A DNA stretch of 64,000 nucleotides from Pseudorhodoferax aquiterrae (lineage in GTDB: Bacteria; Pseudomonadota; Gammaproteobacteria; Burkholderiales; Burkholderiaceae_C): positions 124,001-188,000 of the forward strand of contig NZ_BMYK01000001.1 in NCBI RefSeq assembly GCF_014652235.1. Reading direction: 5' to 3'. A program made the translations under genes and the position numbers. This document shows positions 1 through 8,098 of this stretch, piece by piece (within the stretch, counting starts at the first letter, position 1; every line of letters starts with the position of its first letter). The notes under the pieces are model-generated. The model did no database searches. It was not told the origin of the DNA and saw only the letters and a list, made by a program, of their open reading frames with translations.

Positions 1-519
1 CACGCCCAGCAGCGGCAGCAGCGCGAGGATGGGGATGGCCGCCACGTCCTGGAACAGCAGGATCGAGAAGCCCGCCTGGCCGCTGCGCGTACCGAGCAGG
101 TTGCGTTCGCCCAGTACCTGCAGCGCGATCGCCGTGGACGACAGCGCCAGGCCCAGGGCGGCGACCAGCGCGGTCTTCCAGGCGATGCCGCAGGCCAGCG
201 CCACGGCGTAGATGGCCAGCGCGCAGACCGCGACCTGGGCCGTGCCGCCGCCGAAGATGGGCCGGCGCAGGCTCCAGAGCCGGCGCGGCTCCAGCTCCAG
301 GCCGACCAGGAACAGCATGAGCACCACGCCGAACTCGGCGAAGTGCAGCACGTCCTGCACGTTGGGCACGAGGGCCAGGCCCCAGGGGCCGATGGCCATG
401 CCGGCGGCCAGGTAGCCGAGGATGGCGCCCAGGCCCAGCGCGCGCGAGATCGGCACGGCCAGCACGGCCGCGGCCAGGTAGATGAAGCTGTTGGACAGCC
501 AGGCGGGTGCGTGTTCCAT
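1..519 (-). CDS. Kef-type (CPA2) cation:proton antiporter, 3' end missing
   Basis: N-terminal 173 residues of a monovalent cation:proton antiporter-2 family membrane protein; the rest lies beyond base 1. The visible part is a run of hydrophobic helices starting MEHAPAWLSNSFIYLAAAV. It holds family-typical stretches: GAILGYLAAGMAIGP (about 29-43), a VLMLFLVGLELEP segment, and SILLFQDVAAIPILALLPLL near the window edge. Known members (KefB, KefC) exchange K+ for H+ in the inner membrane and are gated by a cytosolic NAD-binding domain, which would lie in the missing part. The gene starts 7 bases after the stop of an upstream KefF-like oxidoreductase, which supports a Kef system over a plain Na+/H+ exchanger. 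Ion specificity cannot be read from this fragment. Confidence 0.85.
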   Translation of the reverse strand, partial: MEHAPAWLSNSFIYLAAAVLAVPISRALGLGAILGYLAAGMAIGPWGLALVPNVQDVLHFAEFGVVLMLFLVGLELEPRRLWSLRRPIFGGGTAQVAVCALAIYAVALACGIAWKTALVAALGLALSSTAIALQVLGERNLLGTRSGQAGFSILLFQDVAAIPILALLPLLGV

Positions 520-526
520 GGTGGTG

Positions 527-1129
527 TCAGTGGCCGGTCTCGGCCCACCGCGGGTAGCTGCGCAGGCGTTCTGCGAAAGCCTCGGCGTGCGCGTCGATGT
601 CCTGCCGGCTCGCGCCGTGGGCGCCGTGCAGCACCAGCGGCGGCAGGAAGCGCATGCCGCACAGCGCGGCGGTCTGGCGGTAGGGCGGCAGGTAGGCCTC
701 GAAGGGATGGCCGTTGTAGCTCTCGGCGCTGTACGACTCGGCCGGGCCGCCTGTGGTGGTGACGAGCCAGCAGTCCTTGCCGCGCAGCGCGGTGCCGGGC
801 GTGCCTGCGGGCGCCTGCTCGTGCGAGCCGACCTCCGACGTGGCCGGGCCGAAGGCCCAGCCGTAGGTCAGCACCTCGTCGAACCAGAGCTTCTGCAGCG
901 CCGGCATGCTGTACCACTGGACCGGGTGCAGCAGCACGAGCAGCCGGGCGCGGTCGACGCGCGCCTGCTCGGCCGCGACATCGATGTGGTAGTCGGGGTA
1001 GCTGCCGTACAGGTCCTGGATGTCCAGCGGCAGCTCGCCGGCCAGCGCCTGTGCGGTGTCGAGCAGGCGGCGGTTCACGCGCGATTCGCGCCAGGCCGGA
1101 TGGGCGGCGATGAGGTAGATGCCTTGCAT
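527..1129 (-). CDS. KefF-like NAD(P)H oxidoreductase, flavodoxin fold
   Basis: A 200-residue flavodoxin-like NAD(P)H quinone oxidoreductase of the KefF/MdaB/YheR group. It opens with IYLIAAHPAWRESRVNRRLL, the usual first strand and FMN phosphate-binding loop. It continues with LLVLLHPVQWYSMPALQKLWFDEVL, the conserved P-x-W-x(3)-P region of the family, and WLVTTTGGPAESY. In enteric bacteria the partner KefF binds FMN and activates KefC. Here the antiporter gene follows 7 bases downstream on the same strand, so the same pairing is inferred. The start at 1129 was chosen because the fold begins there; the frame stays open further upstream, but that part lies antisense to the divergent parA-like gene. 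Confidence 0.85.
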   Translation of the reverse strand: MQGIYLIAAHPAWRESRVNRRLLDTAQALAGELPLDIQDLYGSYPDYHIDVAAEQARVDRARLLVLLHPVQWYSMPALQKLWFDEVLTYGWAFGPATSEVGSHEQAPAGTPGTALRGKDCWLVTTTGGPAESYSAESYNGHPFEAYLPPYRQTAALCGMRFLPPLVLHGAHGASRQDIDAHAEAFAERLRSYPRWAETGH

Positions 1130-1207
1130 GTTGTGGAAGGAGTGCGCAAGTCGGGCCGCTAACATACCCGAGCGGAGCCAGGTCCGCGGACACAACGAGG
1201 AGAGCGC

Positions 1208-1828
1208 ATGCCGGTCGTGGTCGTTGCCAACCCCAAGGGCGGTGTCGGGAAGTCGACGCTGGCCACCAACATCGCTGGCTATTTCGCGTCCCAGGGGCAT
1301 GCCGTGATGCTGGGCGATGCCGACCGCCAGCAGTCCTCGCGCCTGTGGCTGGGGCTGCGGCCCGAGGCGGCGCGGCCGATCAGCACCTGGGAGATGACCT
1401 CCGACATGATCGTGCGGCCGCCCAAGGGCACGACGCATGTGGTGCTGGACACACCGGGCGGCCTGCATGGCTGGCGCTTCAACGACGTCATGAAGATGGC
1501 CGACAAGCTGGTCGTGCCCTTGCAGCCCAGCGTGTTCGACATCTTCGCCACGCGCGATTTCCTGGACAAGGTGGCCGAGCACCGCCATGCCGGCAAGCTG
1601 GCGGTGGGCCTGGTCGGCATGCGCGTGGACGCGCGCACGCTGGCGGCCGACAAATTGCGCGCCTACATCGCCAGCCTGAACCTGCCGGTGCTGGGCGAGT
1701 TGCGCAACACGCAGAACTACGTGCACCTGGCAGCGCGCGGGCTCACGTTGTTCGACGTGGCACCGCAGCGTGTGGAGAAGGACCTGGAGCAGTGGCAGGA
1801 ACTGTGCCGCTGGCTGGACACCCCCTGA
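1208..1828 (+). CDS. ParA/MinD-family ATPase, orphan
   Basis: A 206-residue ParA-superfamily ATPase. The deviant Walker A motif NPKGGVGKST sits at residues 8-17, followed by TLATNIAGYFASQGH, the D-A-D-R switch at 'LGDADRQQSS' (about 36-45) and a Walker B-like VVLDTPGG (about 78-85). A good ribosome-binding site (gaggag) lies just upstream. No parB or parS is visible, so it is unlikely to be the chromosome-partition ParA. Stand-alone copies of this type are common in Burkholderiales, and their cargo is often unknown. It is transcribed divergently from the kefF-like gene and is followed after 29 bases by the MaoC-like gene, so they may share a transcript. Cargo and role are unassigned. Confidence 0.85.
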   Translation: MPVVVVANPKGGVGKSTLATNIAGYFASQGHAVMLGDADRQQSSRLWLGLRPEAARPISTWEMTSDMIVRPPKGTTHVVLDTPGGLHGWRFNDVMKMADKLVVPLQPSVFDIFATRDFLDKVAEHRHAGKLAVGLVGMRVDARTLAADKLRAYIASLNLPVLGELRNTQNYVHLAARGLTLFDVAPQRVEKDLEQWQELCRWLDTP

Positions 1829-1857
1829 ATTTCAACCACAGAGGAAGACAACAGAGC

Positions 1858-2313
1858 ATGAAGACCTTCAGCACCCTGGACGAACTGACGGCCCTGGTCG
1901 GGCAGGACATCGCCACCAGCGAATGGACCACGGTCACGCAAAAGCAGATCGACCTGTTCGCCGAAGCCACGGGCGACCACCAGTGGATCCACGTCGATCC
2001 GGAGCGCGCCAAGGCCGGCCCGTTCGGCGCCCCGATCGCGCATGGCTACCTGACGCTGTCGCTGCTGCCCTTGCTGTTCGCGAGTGCCGTGAAGGTCGAG
2101 GGCACGCGCATGGGGGTGAACTACGGGCTCAACAAGGTGCGCTTCATCACGCCGGTGCCGGCCGGCAGCCGCGTGCGCGGGCACCTGAAGCTGCTGAGCA
2201 GCGAGCCCGTGGCGGGCGGTGGCGTGCAGCAGGTCTGGGAGGTGACGGTGGAACTCGAAGGCGCGGCCAAGCCGGCCTGCGTGGCCGAGTCCATCGTGCG
2301 GCGCTACGCCTGA
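1858..2313 (+). CDS. MaoC-like (R)-hydratase / dehydratase
   Basis: A 151-residue hot-dog-fold protein of the MaoC dehydratase family. The hydratase 2 signature is clear: FAEATGDHQWIHVDPERA followed by GAPIAHGYLTLSLLP, with the catalytic Asp-41 and His-46 in the first segment. These enzymes hydrate trans-2-enoyl-CoA to (R)-3-hydroxyacyl-CoA, linking beta-oxidation with polyester or other acyl pathways. The length matches single-domain NodN/PhaJ-like members. The start is preceded by 'gaggaagacaacagagc'. Its last 10 bases overlap the 3' end of trmL on the opposite strand. The exact substrate is not readable. Confidence 0.9.
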   Translation: MKTFSTLDELTALVGQDIATSEWTTVTQKQIDLFAEATGDHQWIHVDPERAKAGPFGAPIAHGYLTLSLLPLLFASAVKVEGTRMGVNYGLNKVRFITPVPAGSRVRGHLKLLSSEPVAGGGVQQVWEVTVELEGAAKPACVAESIVRRYA

Positions 2314-2783
2314 TCGGCGGCGCCCGCGAAGTCGCACTGGCGCCAGGCCTCGAACACCGTCACCGCGACGGCGTTCGACAGGTTCAGGCTGCGCTGGCCG
2401 GCCCGCATCGGCAGGCGCAGGCGCTGGGTCAGCGGAAAGCTGTCGCGCAAGGCGGGCGGCAGGCCGCTGGTCTCCGAGCCGAACACGAACCAGTCGCCGG
2501 CCTGGAACGCCAGGCCATGCGCGCTGCGCGAGCCGCGCGTGGTCATCGCGAACATGCGCTCGGCGGGCGGCTGCTCGCGCGCGAGCAGGCAGGCCCAGTC
2601 CTTGTGCACGCGCAGTTCGGCGTACTCGTGGTAGTCCAGGCCCGCGCGGCGCATGTGCTTGTCGTCCATCGAGAAGCCCAGCGGCTCCACCAGGTGCAGC
2701 GTGCAGCCGGTGTTGGCCGCAAGTCGGATGACGTTGCCCGTGTTGGGCGGGATTTCGGGGGCGACCAGGACGATGTGGAACAT
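2304..2783 (-). CDS. trmL: tRNA (cytidine(34)-2'-O)-methyltransferase TrmL
   Basis: A 159-residue SPOUT-class RNA methyltransferase. It opens with MFHIVLVAPEIPPNTGNVIRL (the N-terminal motif with the conserved N-T-G-N) and carries the SAM-knot motifs WFVFGSETSGLP and LNLSNAVAVTVFEAWRQ. Length and motifs match TrmL (YibK), which methylates the wobble ribose of tRNA-Leu. The gene converges on the MaoC-like gene with a 10-base tail overlap. The upstream neighbour on the same strand is comF, 11 bases away, so the two are probably cotranscribed. Confidence 0.93.
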   Translation of the reverse strand: MFHIVLVAPEIPPNTGNVIRLAANTGCTLHLVEPLGFSMDDKHMRRAGLDYHEYAELRVHKDWACLLAREQPPAERMFAMTTRGSRSAHGLAFQAGDWFVFGSETSGLPPALRDSFPLTQRLRLPMRAGQRSLNLSNAVAVTVFEAWRQCDFAGAADQA

Positions 2784-2794
2784 GGCGCGGATTG

Positions 2795-3505
2795 TCAGTG
2801 CTCCAGCGGCGCGGGCGTGCGCGCAAGCACCAGCGCCGTGATGCGCGCGGCGCCGGCCTCGCGCAGCACTGCGGCGGCCGTGAACAGCGAGGCCCCGCTG
2901 GTCATCACGTCGTCCACGAGCACGGCGTCGGCGCCGCGCACGCGGCCGGCGTGCAGCGGCTCCAGCGCGAAGGCGCCACGCACGTTGCGCCGGCGCGCTG
3001 CCGCGCCCAGGTCCAGCTGCGGTGCCGTGTCGCGGATGCGCAGCAACAGGCGGGCGGCGGTCTTGTCGGGCGCGAGGCGGCGGGCCAGTTCCAGCGCCTG
3101 GTTGAAGCCGCGCTGGCGCAGGCGCGCGGCCGAAAGCGGCATGGGCAGCACGAGCGTGCAGCGTTCCAGTGCCGGCTCCACCCAGGGCGTGTGCCGCAGC
3201 AGCTCGGCGAAGGCACCCGCCCAGGCCGGCTGCGCGCGGAACTTGAAGCGGGCGATGCAATCGACCCAGGGGTAGGCGTAGTCCACCGCGCAGAGGCAGG
3301 CGTCCAGCGGCGGCGGCTGGCCCAGGCAGGCGCCGCATTGCAGAGCGCTCCCGGTCAGGGGCAGGGCGCAGGTCCGGCAGCGCGGTTGCGGCTGGGCGAA
3401 GCGCTGGATGCAGGCCTCGCACAGCGGCTGGTCCTGCCAGCTGCGGCAGACCGCGCACTGGCTCGGCAGGCGCGACAGCAGGGAGGCGAGCCCACGGCGC
3501 AGCAT
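2795..3505 (-). CDS. comF: ComF family phosphoribosyltransferase-like protein
   Basis: A 236-residue ComF/GntX family protein. The N-terminal half has zinc-ribbon cysteine pairs (CAVC, CEAC, CRTC, CGAC). The C-terminal half has a PRTase loop, AVLVDDVMTSGASL (about 197-210), with the diphosphate-binding D-D-V-x-T-S-G. ComF proteins act in DNA uptake in competent bacteria, but the biochemical role of proteobacterial copies is not settled. The start at 3505 precedes SRLPSQCAVCRSW, where the family alignment normally begins. It is divergent from the BioC-like methyltransferase gene with only 31 bases between starts, which echoes the bioH-gntX linkage of enterics. Confidence 0.88.
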   Translation of the reverse strand: MLRRGLASLLSRLPSQCAVCRSWQDQPLCEACIQRFAQPQPRCRTCALPLTGSALQCGACLGQPPPLDACLCAVDYAYPWVDCIARFKFRAQPAWAGAFAELLRHTPWVEPALERCTLVLPMPLSAARLRQRGFNQALELARRLAPDKTAARLLLRIRDTAPQLDLGAAARRRNVRGAFALEPLHAGRVRGADAVLVDDVMTSGASLFTAAAVLREAGAARITALVLARTPAPLEH

Positions 3506-3536
3506 GGTGCGGCTCAATATACTCGTCGCGCACCCC

Positions 3537-4442
3537 ATGAGCCAGCACCGTCCTCCCACCATCGCCCCCGTGGCTGCCGCGCGTTGGGCGCAGCAGCCGG
3601 TCCAGATCGCGCCCTGGCTGCACGACGAGGTGGCGCGCCGCATGGCCGAGCGCCTGCAGTGGATCAAGCGCAGCCCCGCGTCCTGGGCCAACTGGCAGGC
3701 GCTGCGCGGCGGCATGCAGGCCCATGCCGAACTGCGCAAGCGCTATCCCGGTGCCGAGACCTGGGTGGTGGAGGCTTCGCCGGCCCTGGCCCGGCAGGTG
3801 CTCGACGCGAGCACCGAGGCCTGGTGGAAGCCTGGCCGCTGGAGCGCCGCGGCCCAGCATGCCGGCATGCCGGCGTCCGGCGGCGTGCAGATGGTCTGGT
3901 CCAACATGCTCTTGCACCAGGTGGCCGATCCGCAGGCGCTGATCGCCGACTGGCACCGCGCGCTGGCCGTCGATGGCTTCCTGATGTTCTCCTGCCTGGG
4001 CCCCGATTCGCTGCTGGAGCTGCGCCGCGTCTATGCCGCGCTGGGCTGGCCGCCGCCCGGCCATGCCTTCACCGACATGCACGACTGGGGCGACATGCTC
4101 GTGCAGGCCGGCTTCGCCGAGCCGATCATGGACATGGAGCGCATCCGCCTGACCTATGCCACGCCCGACAAGCTGCTGGAAGATCTGCGCGGCCTGGGCC
4201 GCAACCTGCACCCCGGGCGCTTCGGCGCGCTGCGCGGCCGGCGATGGCATGCGCAGCTGCGCGCCGAACTCGCGCGCCAGCTGGCCGACCCGGTCGAGGA
4301 CGGTCGCCTGGCACTGACCTTCGAGATCGTCTACGGCCACGCATTCCGGCCCGCGGCGCGGGTGCCGGTGGCGGCGCAGAGCGCGGTTTCGCTGGACGAC
4401 ATGCGCGGGCTGTTGCGCCATGGCAAAGGCGGCCCGCCGTGA
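3537..4442 (+). CDS. BioC-like methyltransferase with a degenerate SAM site
   Basis: A 301-residue protein related to malonyl-ACP O-methyltransferase BioC. The C-terminal half is recognisable: a motif IV-like VQMVWSNMLLHQVADPQALIADWHRALAVDGFLMFSCLGPDSL and the BioC-type continuation AFTDMHDWGDMLVQAGFAEPIMD. The N-terminal part lacks the expected glycine-rich motif I (D-x-G-x-G-x-G); in its place is WANWQALRGGMQAHAELRKRYPGAETWVVEASP. It may bind SAM weakly or not at all. Biotin role is inferred only from family resemblance. It stands alone, with no bioA, bioF, bioD or bioB in the window. A TATACT box (3518-3523) lies just upstream. Confidence 0.75.
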   Translation: MSQHRPPTIAPVAAARWAQQPVQIAPWLHDEVARRMAERLQWIKRSPASWANWQALRGGMQAHAELRKRYPGAETWVVEASPALARQVLDASTEAWWKPGRWSAAAQHAGMPASGGVQMVWSNMLLHQVADPQALIADWHRALAVDGFLMFSCLGPDSLLELRRVYAALGWPPPGHAFTDMHDWGDMLVQAGFAEPIMDMERIRLTYATPDKLLEDLRGLGRNLHPGRFGALRGRRWHAQLRAELARQLADPVEDGRLALTFEIVYGHAFRPAARVPVAAQSAVSLDDMRGLLRHGKGGPP

Positions 4443-4464
4443 GCGGGTTTTGCCTGTCCGGCGC

Positions 4465-4496
4465 AAGACATTCGTGCAATATTCACGGGCTACAAT
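4465..4496 (+). promoter_or_regulatory. Candidate promoter ahead of the oxidase operon
   Basis: A TACAAT hexamer at 4491-4496 (5 of 6 to the sigma-70 -10 consensus) sits in the 155-base gap before the DUF2244 gene. The only -35-like element is 'aagaca' at 4465-4470 with a long 20-base spacer, so the match is weak. The rest of the gap, 4497-4597, would be an untranslated leader of about 100 bases in which no other clear signal was seen. Confidence 0.35.
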
Positions 4497-4597
4497 GAAG
4501 GGTTTTTAAACGGATTTCGGGCTTTTCCACGAGTGAACCAGGCGTTGTTCTGGCGGGTGTGACCACCCGCGGCGCGCGCCGCATTGATGTTTGAACG

Positions 4598-5080
4598 TTG
4601 TCTGTGTCGAAACTGGTCTATCGCTTCGCCACCGTCTCGGGCCAAGGCATCCACTGGCTGCTGAAGCGCAACTGTTCCATCACGCCGGCCCAGTTGGGCG
4701 GCCTGTATGCGTCGATCTGCGTGGTGTCGCTCGGGATCGGGACGTTCTTCTGGTTGCAAGGCGCCAAGCTGGTCCTGCCGTTCGCATGGCTGGAAGTGGT
4801 GCTGGTGGGCGTGGCCTTTCTGGCGTACTCCCGGCACGCGACCGATGGCGAGCGCATCTCGCTGCAGGACGGCCGCCTGGTCGTCGAACTGGAGAACGCG
4901 GGCCGCCTGGAGCGGGCCGAGTTCCGCAGGGAGTGGGTCCGTGTCGAGCCCAAGACCAGCGACCATTCGCTGATCGAGGTGTCCGGGCAGGGACGGTGCG
5001 TCGAGGTGGGGCGTTACGTGCGCCCGGATCTGCGGCCGGTGCTGGCGCGCGAGATCCGGATGGCGTTGCGCGGGGCCTGA
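4598..5080 (+). CDS. DUF2244 family membrane protein
   Basis: A 160-residue DUF2244 protein. It has a short soluble start, the family-typical LLKRNCSITPAQLGGLYASICVVSLGIGTFFW with a first membrane span, a second span around ALPFAWLEVVLVGVAFLAY, then a soluble C-terminal domain of about 75 residues. Function is unknown. In Burkholderiales this family very often lies directly upstream of the cytochrome oxidase subunit II gene, as here (40-base gap), so a role tied to the oxidase is inferred. The start is uncertain: TTG at 4598 and GTG at 4604 differ by two residues and neither has a strong ribosome-binding site. Confidence 0.82.
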   Translation: MSVSKLVYRFATVSGQGIHWLLKRNCSITPAQLGGLYASICVVSLGIGTFFWLQGAKLVLPFAWLEVVLVGVAFLAYSRHATDGERISLQDGRLVVELENAGRLERAEFRREWVRVEPKTSDHSLIEVSGQGRCVEVGRYVRPDLRPVLAREIRMALRGA

Positions 5081-5120
5081 GCAGGGTGGTTCATAAAAGG
5101 TTCAAGAAGTAGAGACGACG

Positions 5121-6308
5121 ATGAAAATGATCTGGAACAAGCTGACTTCCCTGCTATCACGCACCGTGCTCGTTTCGGGGGCCTGGCTCGCGACGGCGGC
5201 CCACGCGGTCAATGACCTTCCAGGCGGCCCGGCCGTTCGCCAGCTCAACCTCGCTCCCCCCGTCACCAAGATCGCCGAAGAGCAGCAGTGGCTGCACTGG
5301 TTCATGCTGATCCTGTGCACGGTGATCTTCATCGCCGTGTTCGCGGTGATGTTCTATTCCATCTGGAAGCACCGCAAGTCGGTCGGCCACAAGGCCGCCA
5401 ACTTCCATGAATCGGTCGTGGTCGAGGTCATCTGGACCATCGTGCCCTTCGTGATCGTGATCCTGATGGCGCTGCCGGCCACCAAGGTGGTGGTGGCTCT
5501 CAAGGACACCAGCAACGCCGACCTGACCATCAAGGCCACCGGCATGCAATGGAAGTGGGGCTACGACTACATCAAGGGCGAGGGCGAGGGCATCTCCTTC
5601 GTTTCCACGCTGGACAGTTCGCACCGCGCCATGTCCAACGCCGGCGGCCCGCCCAAGGGCCAGGCCGTGGACGACTACCTGCTCAAGGTCGACAACGCGC
5701 TGGTGGTGCCCGTCAACAAGAAGGTCCGCATCATCACCACGGCCAACGACGTGATCCACGCCTTCATGGTGCCGGCCTTCGGCATCAAGCAGGACGCGAT
5801 CCCGGGCTTCGTGCGCGACACCTGGTTCCGCGCCGAGAAGACCGGCGACTTCTACGGCCAGTGCGCCGAACTGTGCGGCAAGGAGCACGCCTACATGCCC
5901 ATCCACGTGAAGGTGGTGACGGCCGAGCAGTACGCCGCCTGGGTCGATGGCGAGCGCAAGAAGGCCGCCGCCAAGCTCGACGACCCGACCAAGGTCTGGA
6001 CGCTGGAAGACATCGTCAAGCGCGGCGAGCGCGTCTATGCCGCCAACTGCGCCGCCTGCCACCAGGCCAACGGCAAGGGCGCCGGCCCGATCAAGCCGCT
6101 GGACGGCTCGGCTATCGTGCTCGACACCGACCACACCAAGCAGCTGAACATCCTGCTCAACGGCGCAGGCAACGGTGCCATGCCCTCGTGGAAGCAGCTC
6201 AGCGACACCGACCTCGCCGCGGTGGCCAGCTACACCAAGAACAACTGGTCGAACAAGACCGGGCAACTCGTCCAGCCCTCCGAAGTCGTCGCGCTGCGCG
6301 CGAAGTAA
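5121..6308 (+). CDS. ctaC: Cytochrome c oxidase subunit II with fused cytochrome c domain
   Basis: A 395-residue subunit II of an aa3-type cytochrome c oxidase. Order: signal peptide (about 1-29, ending THAHA-like 'AAHA'), two membrane helices (about 58-80 and 98-120), and a cupredoxin domain with the CuA ligands His213, Cys248, Glu250, Cys252, His256 and Met259 (in CAELCGKEHAYM). A C-terminal cytochrome c domain follows with the heme site CAACH (310-314) and a likely axial Met in GAMPSW. Electrons pass from soluble cytochrome c through the extra heme to CuA and on to subunit I. The extra heme makes it a caa3-like subunit II, usual in this order. It is followed after 39 bases by ctaD. Confidence 0.96.
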   Translation: MKMIWNKLTSLLSRTVLVSGAWLATAAHAVNDLPGGPAVRQLNLAPPVTKIAEEQQWLHWFMLILCTVIFIAVFAVMFYSIWKHRKSVGHKAANFHESVVVEVIWTIVPFVIVILMALPATKVVVALKDTSNADLTIKATGMQWKWGYDYIKGEGEGISFVSTLDSSHRAMSNAGGPPKGQAVDDYLLKVDNALVVPVNKKVRIITTANDVIHAFMVPAFGIKQDAIPGFVRDTWFRAEKTGDFYGQCAELCGKEHAYMPIHVKVVTAEQYAAWVDGERKKAAAKLDDPTKVWTLEDIVKRGERVYAANCAACHQANGKGAGPIKPLDGSAIVLDTDHTKQLNILLNGAGNGAMPSWKQLSDTDLAAVASYTKNNWSNKTGQLVQPSEVVALRAK

Positions 6309-6347
6309 ACCGAACCACCGCGCATTCCCGCACAGAAGGAAACAGAG

Positions 6348-7973
6348 ATGAGCGCAGTCCTCCATCCCCACGGCGACCACGACCACGCCCACGACGAACA
6401 CCACCACGCGCCGACCGGCTGGCGCCGCTGGCTGTTCGCCACCAACCACAAGGACATCGGCACGCTGTACCTGCTGTTCAGCTTCACCATGCTGATGGTG
6501 GGCGGCGTGCTGGCCCTGTTGATCCGCGCCGAGCTGTTCCAGCCCGGCCTGCAGCTGGTGAACCCCGAGCTCTTCAACTCGCTGACCACCATGCACGGGC
6601 TGATCATGGTGTTCGGCGCCATCATGCCGGGCTTCGTGGGCTTCGCGAACTGGATGATCCCGCTGCAGATCGGCGCGTCCGACATGGCGTTCGCGCGCAT
6701 GAACAACTTCAGCTTCTGGCTGATGGTCCCGGCGGCCATCATGCTGGTCGGCTCGTTCTTCATGCCCGGCGGCGCACCGGCCGCGGGCTGGACGCTGTAC
6801 GCGCCGCTCACGCTGCAGATGGGCCCGTCCATGGACGCCGGCATCTTCGCGATGCACATCCTGGGTGCCTCGTCCATCATGGGCTCGATCAACATCATCG
6901 TGACCATCCTGAACATGCGTGCCCCCGGCATGACGCTCATGAAGATGCCGATGTTCTGCTGGACCTGGCTCATCACGGCCTACCTGCTGATCGCCGTGAT
7001 GCCCGTGCTGGCCGGTGCCATCACGATGACGCTGACCGACCGGCACTTCGGGACCAGCTTCTTCAACCCCGCCGGCGGCGGCGACCCGGTGATGTACCAG
7101 CACATCTTCTGGTTCTTCGGCCACCCCGAGGTCTACATCATGATCTTGCCGGCCTTCGGCATCGTGAGCCAGATCGTGCCGGCCTTCGCGCGCAAGAAGC
7201 TGTTCGGCTATGCCTCCATGGTGTATGCCACCTCGTCGATCGCGATCCTGTCGTTCATCGTCTGGGCGCACCACATGTTCACGACCGGCATGCCGGTCAC
7301 GGGCCAGCTGTTCTTCATGTACGCGACCATGCTCATCGCGGTGCCCACGGCCGTGAAGATCTTCAACTGGATCGCGACGATGTGGCAAGGCTCGATGACC
7401 TTCGAGACGCCCATGCTGTTCGCCGTCGGCTTCATCTTCGTGTTCACGATGGGCGGCTTCACGGGCCTGATCCTGGCCATGGCGCCGATCGACATCCAGC
7501 TGCAGGACACCTACTACGTGGTGGCCCACTTCCACTACGTGCTGGTGGCCGGCTCTCTGTACGCCATGTTCGCCGGCGTCTACTACTGGCTGCCCAAGTG
7601 GACCGGTGTCATGTACAACGAGACGCGCGGCAAGGTGCACTTCTGGTGGTCGCTGATCGCCTTCAACGTGACCTTCTTCCCGATGCACTTCCTGGGTCTG
7701 GCCGGCATGCCGCGCCGCTATGCGGATTACCCCATGCAGTTCGCCGATTTCAACGCGATCGCCACGGTGGGCGCGTTCTTCTTCGGCATCGCCCAGGTCT
7801 ACTTCTTCCTGTTCATCGTGCTGCCCTGCATGATGGGCAAGGGCCAGAAGGCGCCGCAAAAGCCCTGGGAAGCGGCCGAGGGCCTGGAGTGGGAAGTGCC
7901 CTCGCCGGCGCCGTTCCACACCTTCGAGAACCCGCCCAAGCTGGATGCCACCGCGACCCGCGTGGTCGGTTGA
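6348..7973 (+). CDS. ctaD: Cytochrome c oxidase subunit I
   Basis: A 541-residue heme-copper oxidase catalytic subunit with about 12 membrane helices. Diagnostic segments: [11 protein letters not shown] (low-spin heme a ligand), [17 protein letters not shown] (CuB histidine cross-linked to Tyr), [12 protein letters not shown] (two more CuB histidines) and [15 protein letters not shown] (heme ligands). It reduces O2 to water and pumps protons. The YIMILPAFG and K-channel region fit an A-family oxidase. The N-terminus is rich in His and Asp (8 His among residues 6-21), a soluble tail before the first helix that could bind metal. The ribosome-binding site 'gaaggaaa' precedes the ATG. Confidence 0.97.
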   Translation: MSAVLHPHGDHDHAHDEHHHAPTGWRRWLFATNHKDIGTLYLLFSFTMLMVGGVLALLIRAELFQPGLQLVNPELFNSLTTMHGLIMVFGAIMPGFVGFANWMIPLQIGASDMAFARMNNFSFWLMVPAAIMLVGSFFMPGGAPAAGWTLYAPLTLQMGPSMDAGIFAMHILGASSIMGSINIIVTILNMRAPGMTLMKMPMFCWTWLITAYLLIAVMPVLAGAITMTLTDRHFGTSFFNPAGGGDPVMYQHIFWFFGHPEVYIMILPAFGIVSQIVPAFARKKLFGYASMVYATSSIAILSFIVWAHHMFTTGMPVTGQLFFMYATMLIAVPTAVKIFNWIATMWQGSMTFETPMLFAVGFIFVFTMGGFTGLILAMAPIDIQLQDTYYVVAHFHYVLVAGSLYAMFAGVYYWLPKWTGVMYNETRGKVHFWWSLIAFNVTFFPMHFLGLAGMPRRYADYPMQFADFNAIATVGAFFFGIAQVYFFLFIVLPCMMGKGQKAPQKPWEAAEGLEWEVPSPAPFHTFENPPKLDATATRVVG

Positions 7974-7984
7974 GGCGACGACCG

Positions 7985-8098
7985 ATGACGCCTGACAAGA
8001 AGAAGCAGAACCTGCGGACCGGACTGATCCTGCTGTCCGTGGCGCTGGCCTTCTTCATCGGCTTCATGGTCAAGATGGTCTTCCTGGGCCGTTCATGA
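7985..8098 (+). CDS. Cytochrome oxidase small assembly protein (37 aa)
   Basis: A 37-residue single-span protein: a basic start MTPDKKKQNLRTGL, a hydrophobic helix ILLSVALAFFIGFMVKMVFL and the tail GRS. It sits between ctaD and ctaG, where Burkholderiales carry a tiny membrane protein usually named cytochrome oxidase small assembly protein. Size, topology and position match. Its stop overlaps the ctaG start by ATGA (8095-8098), so translation is coupled. The molecular role is not established; help with CtaG-dependent CuB insertion is inferred from position. Confidence 0.85.
   Translation: MTPDKKKQNLRTGLILLSVALAFFIGFMVKMVFLGRS

Noticed and set aside
2304-4466. A 720-residue minus-strand frame spanning trmL and beyond
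   Set aside because: Only its last 159 residues (TrmL) carry motifs; the rest is read-through of antisense and out-of-frame sequence.
5157-7919. A 920-residue open frame on the minus strand over the oxidase subunit genes
   Set aside because: It is antisense to ctaC and ctaD, has no motifs, and is an artefact of high G+C with few stop codons.
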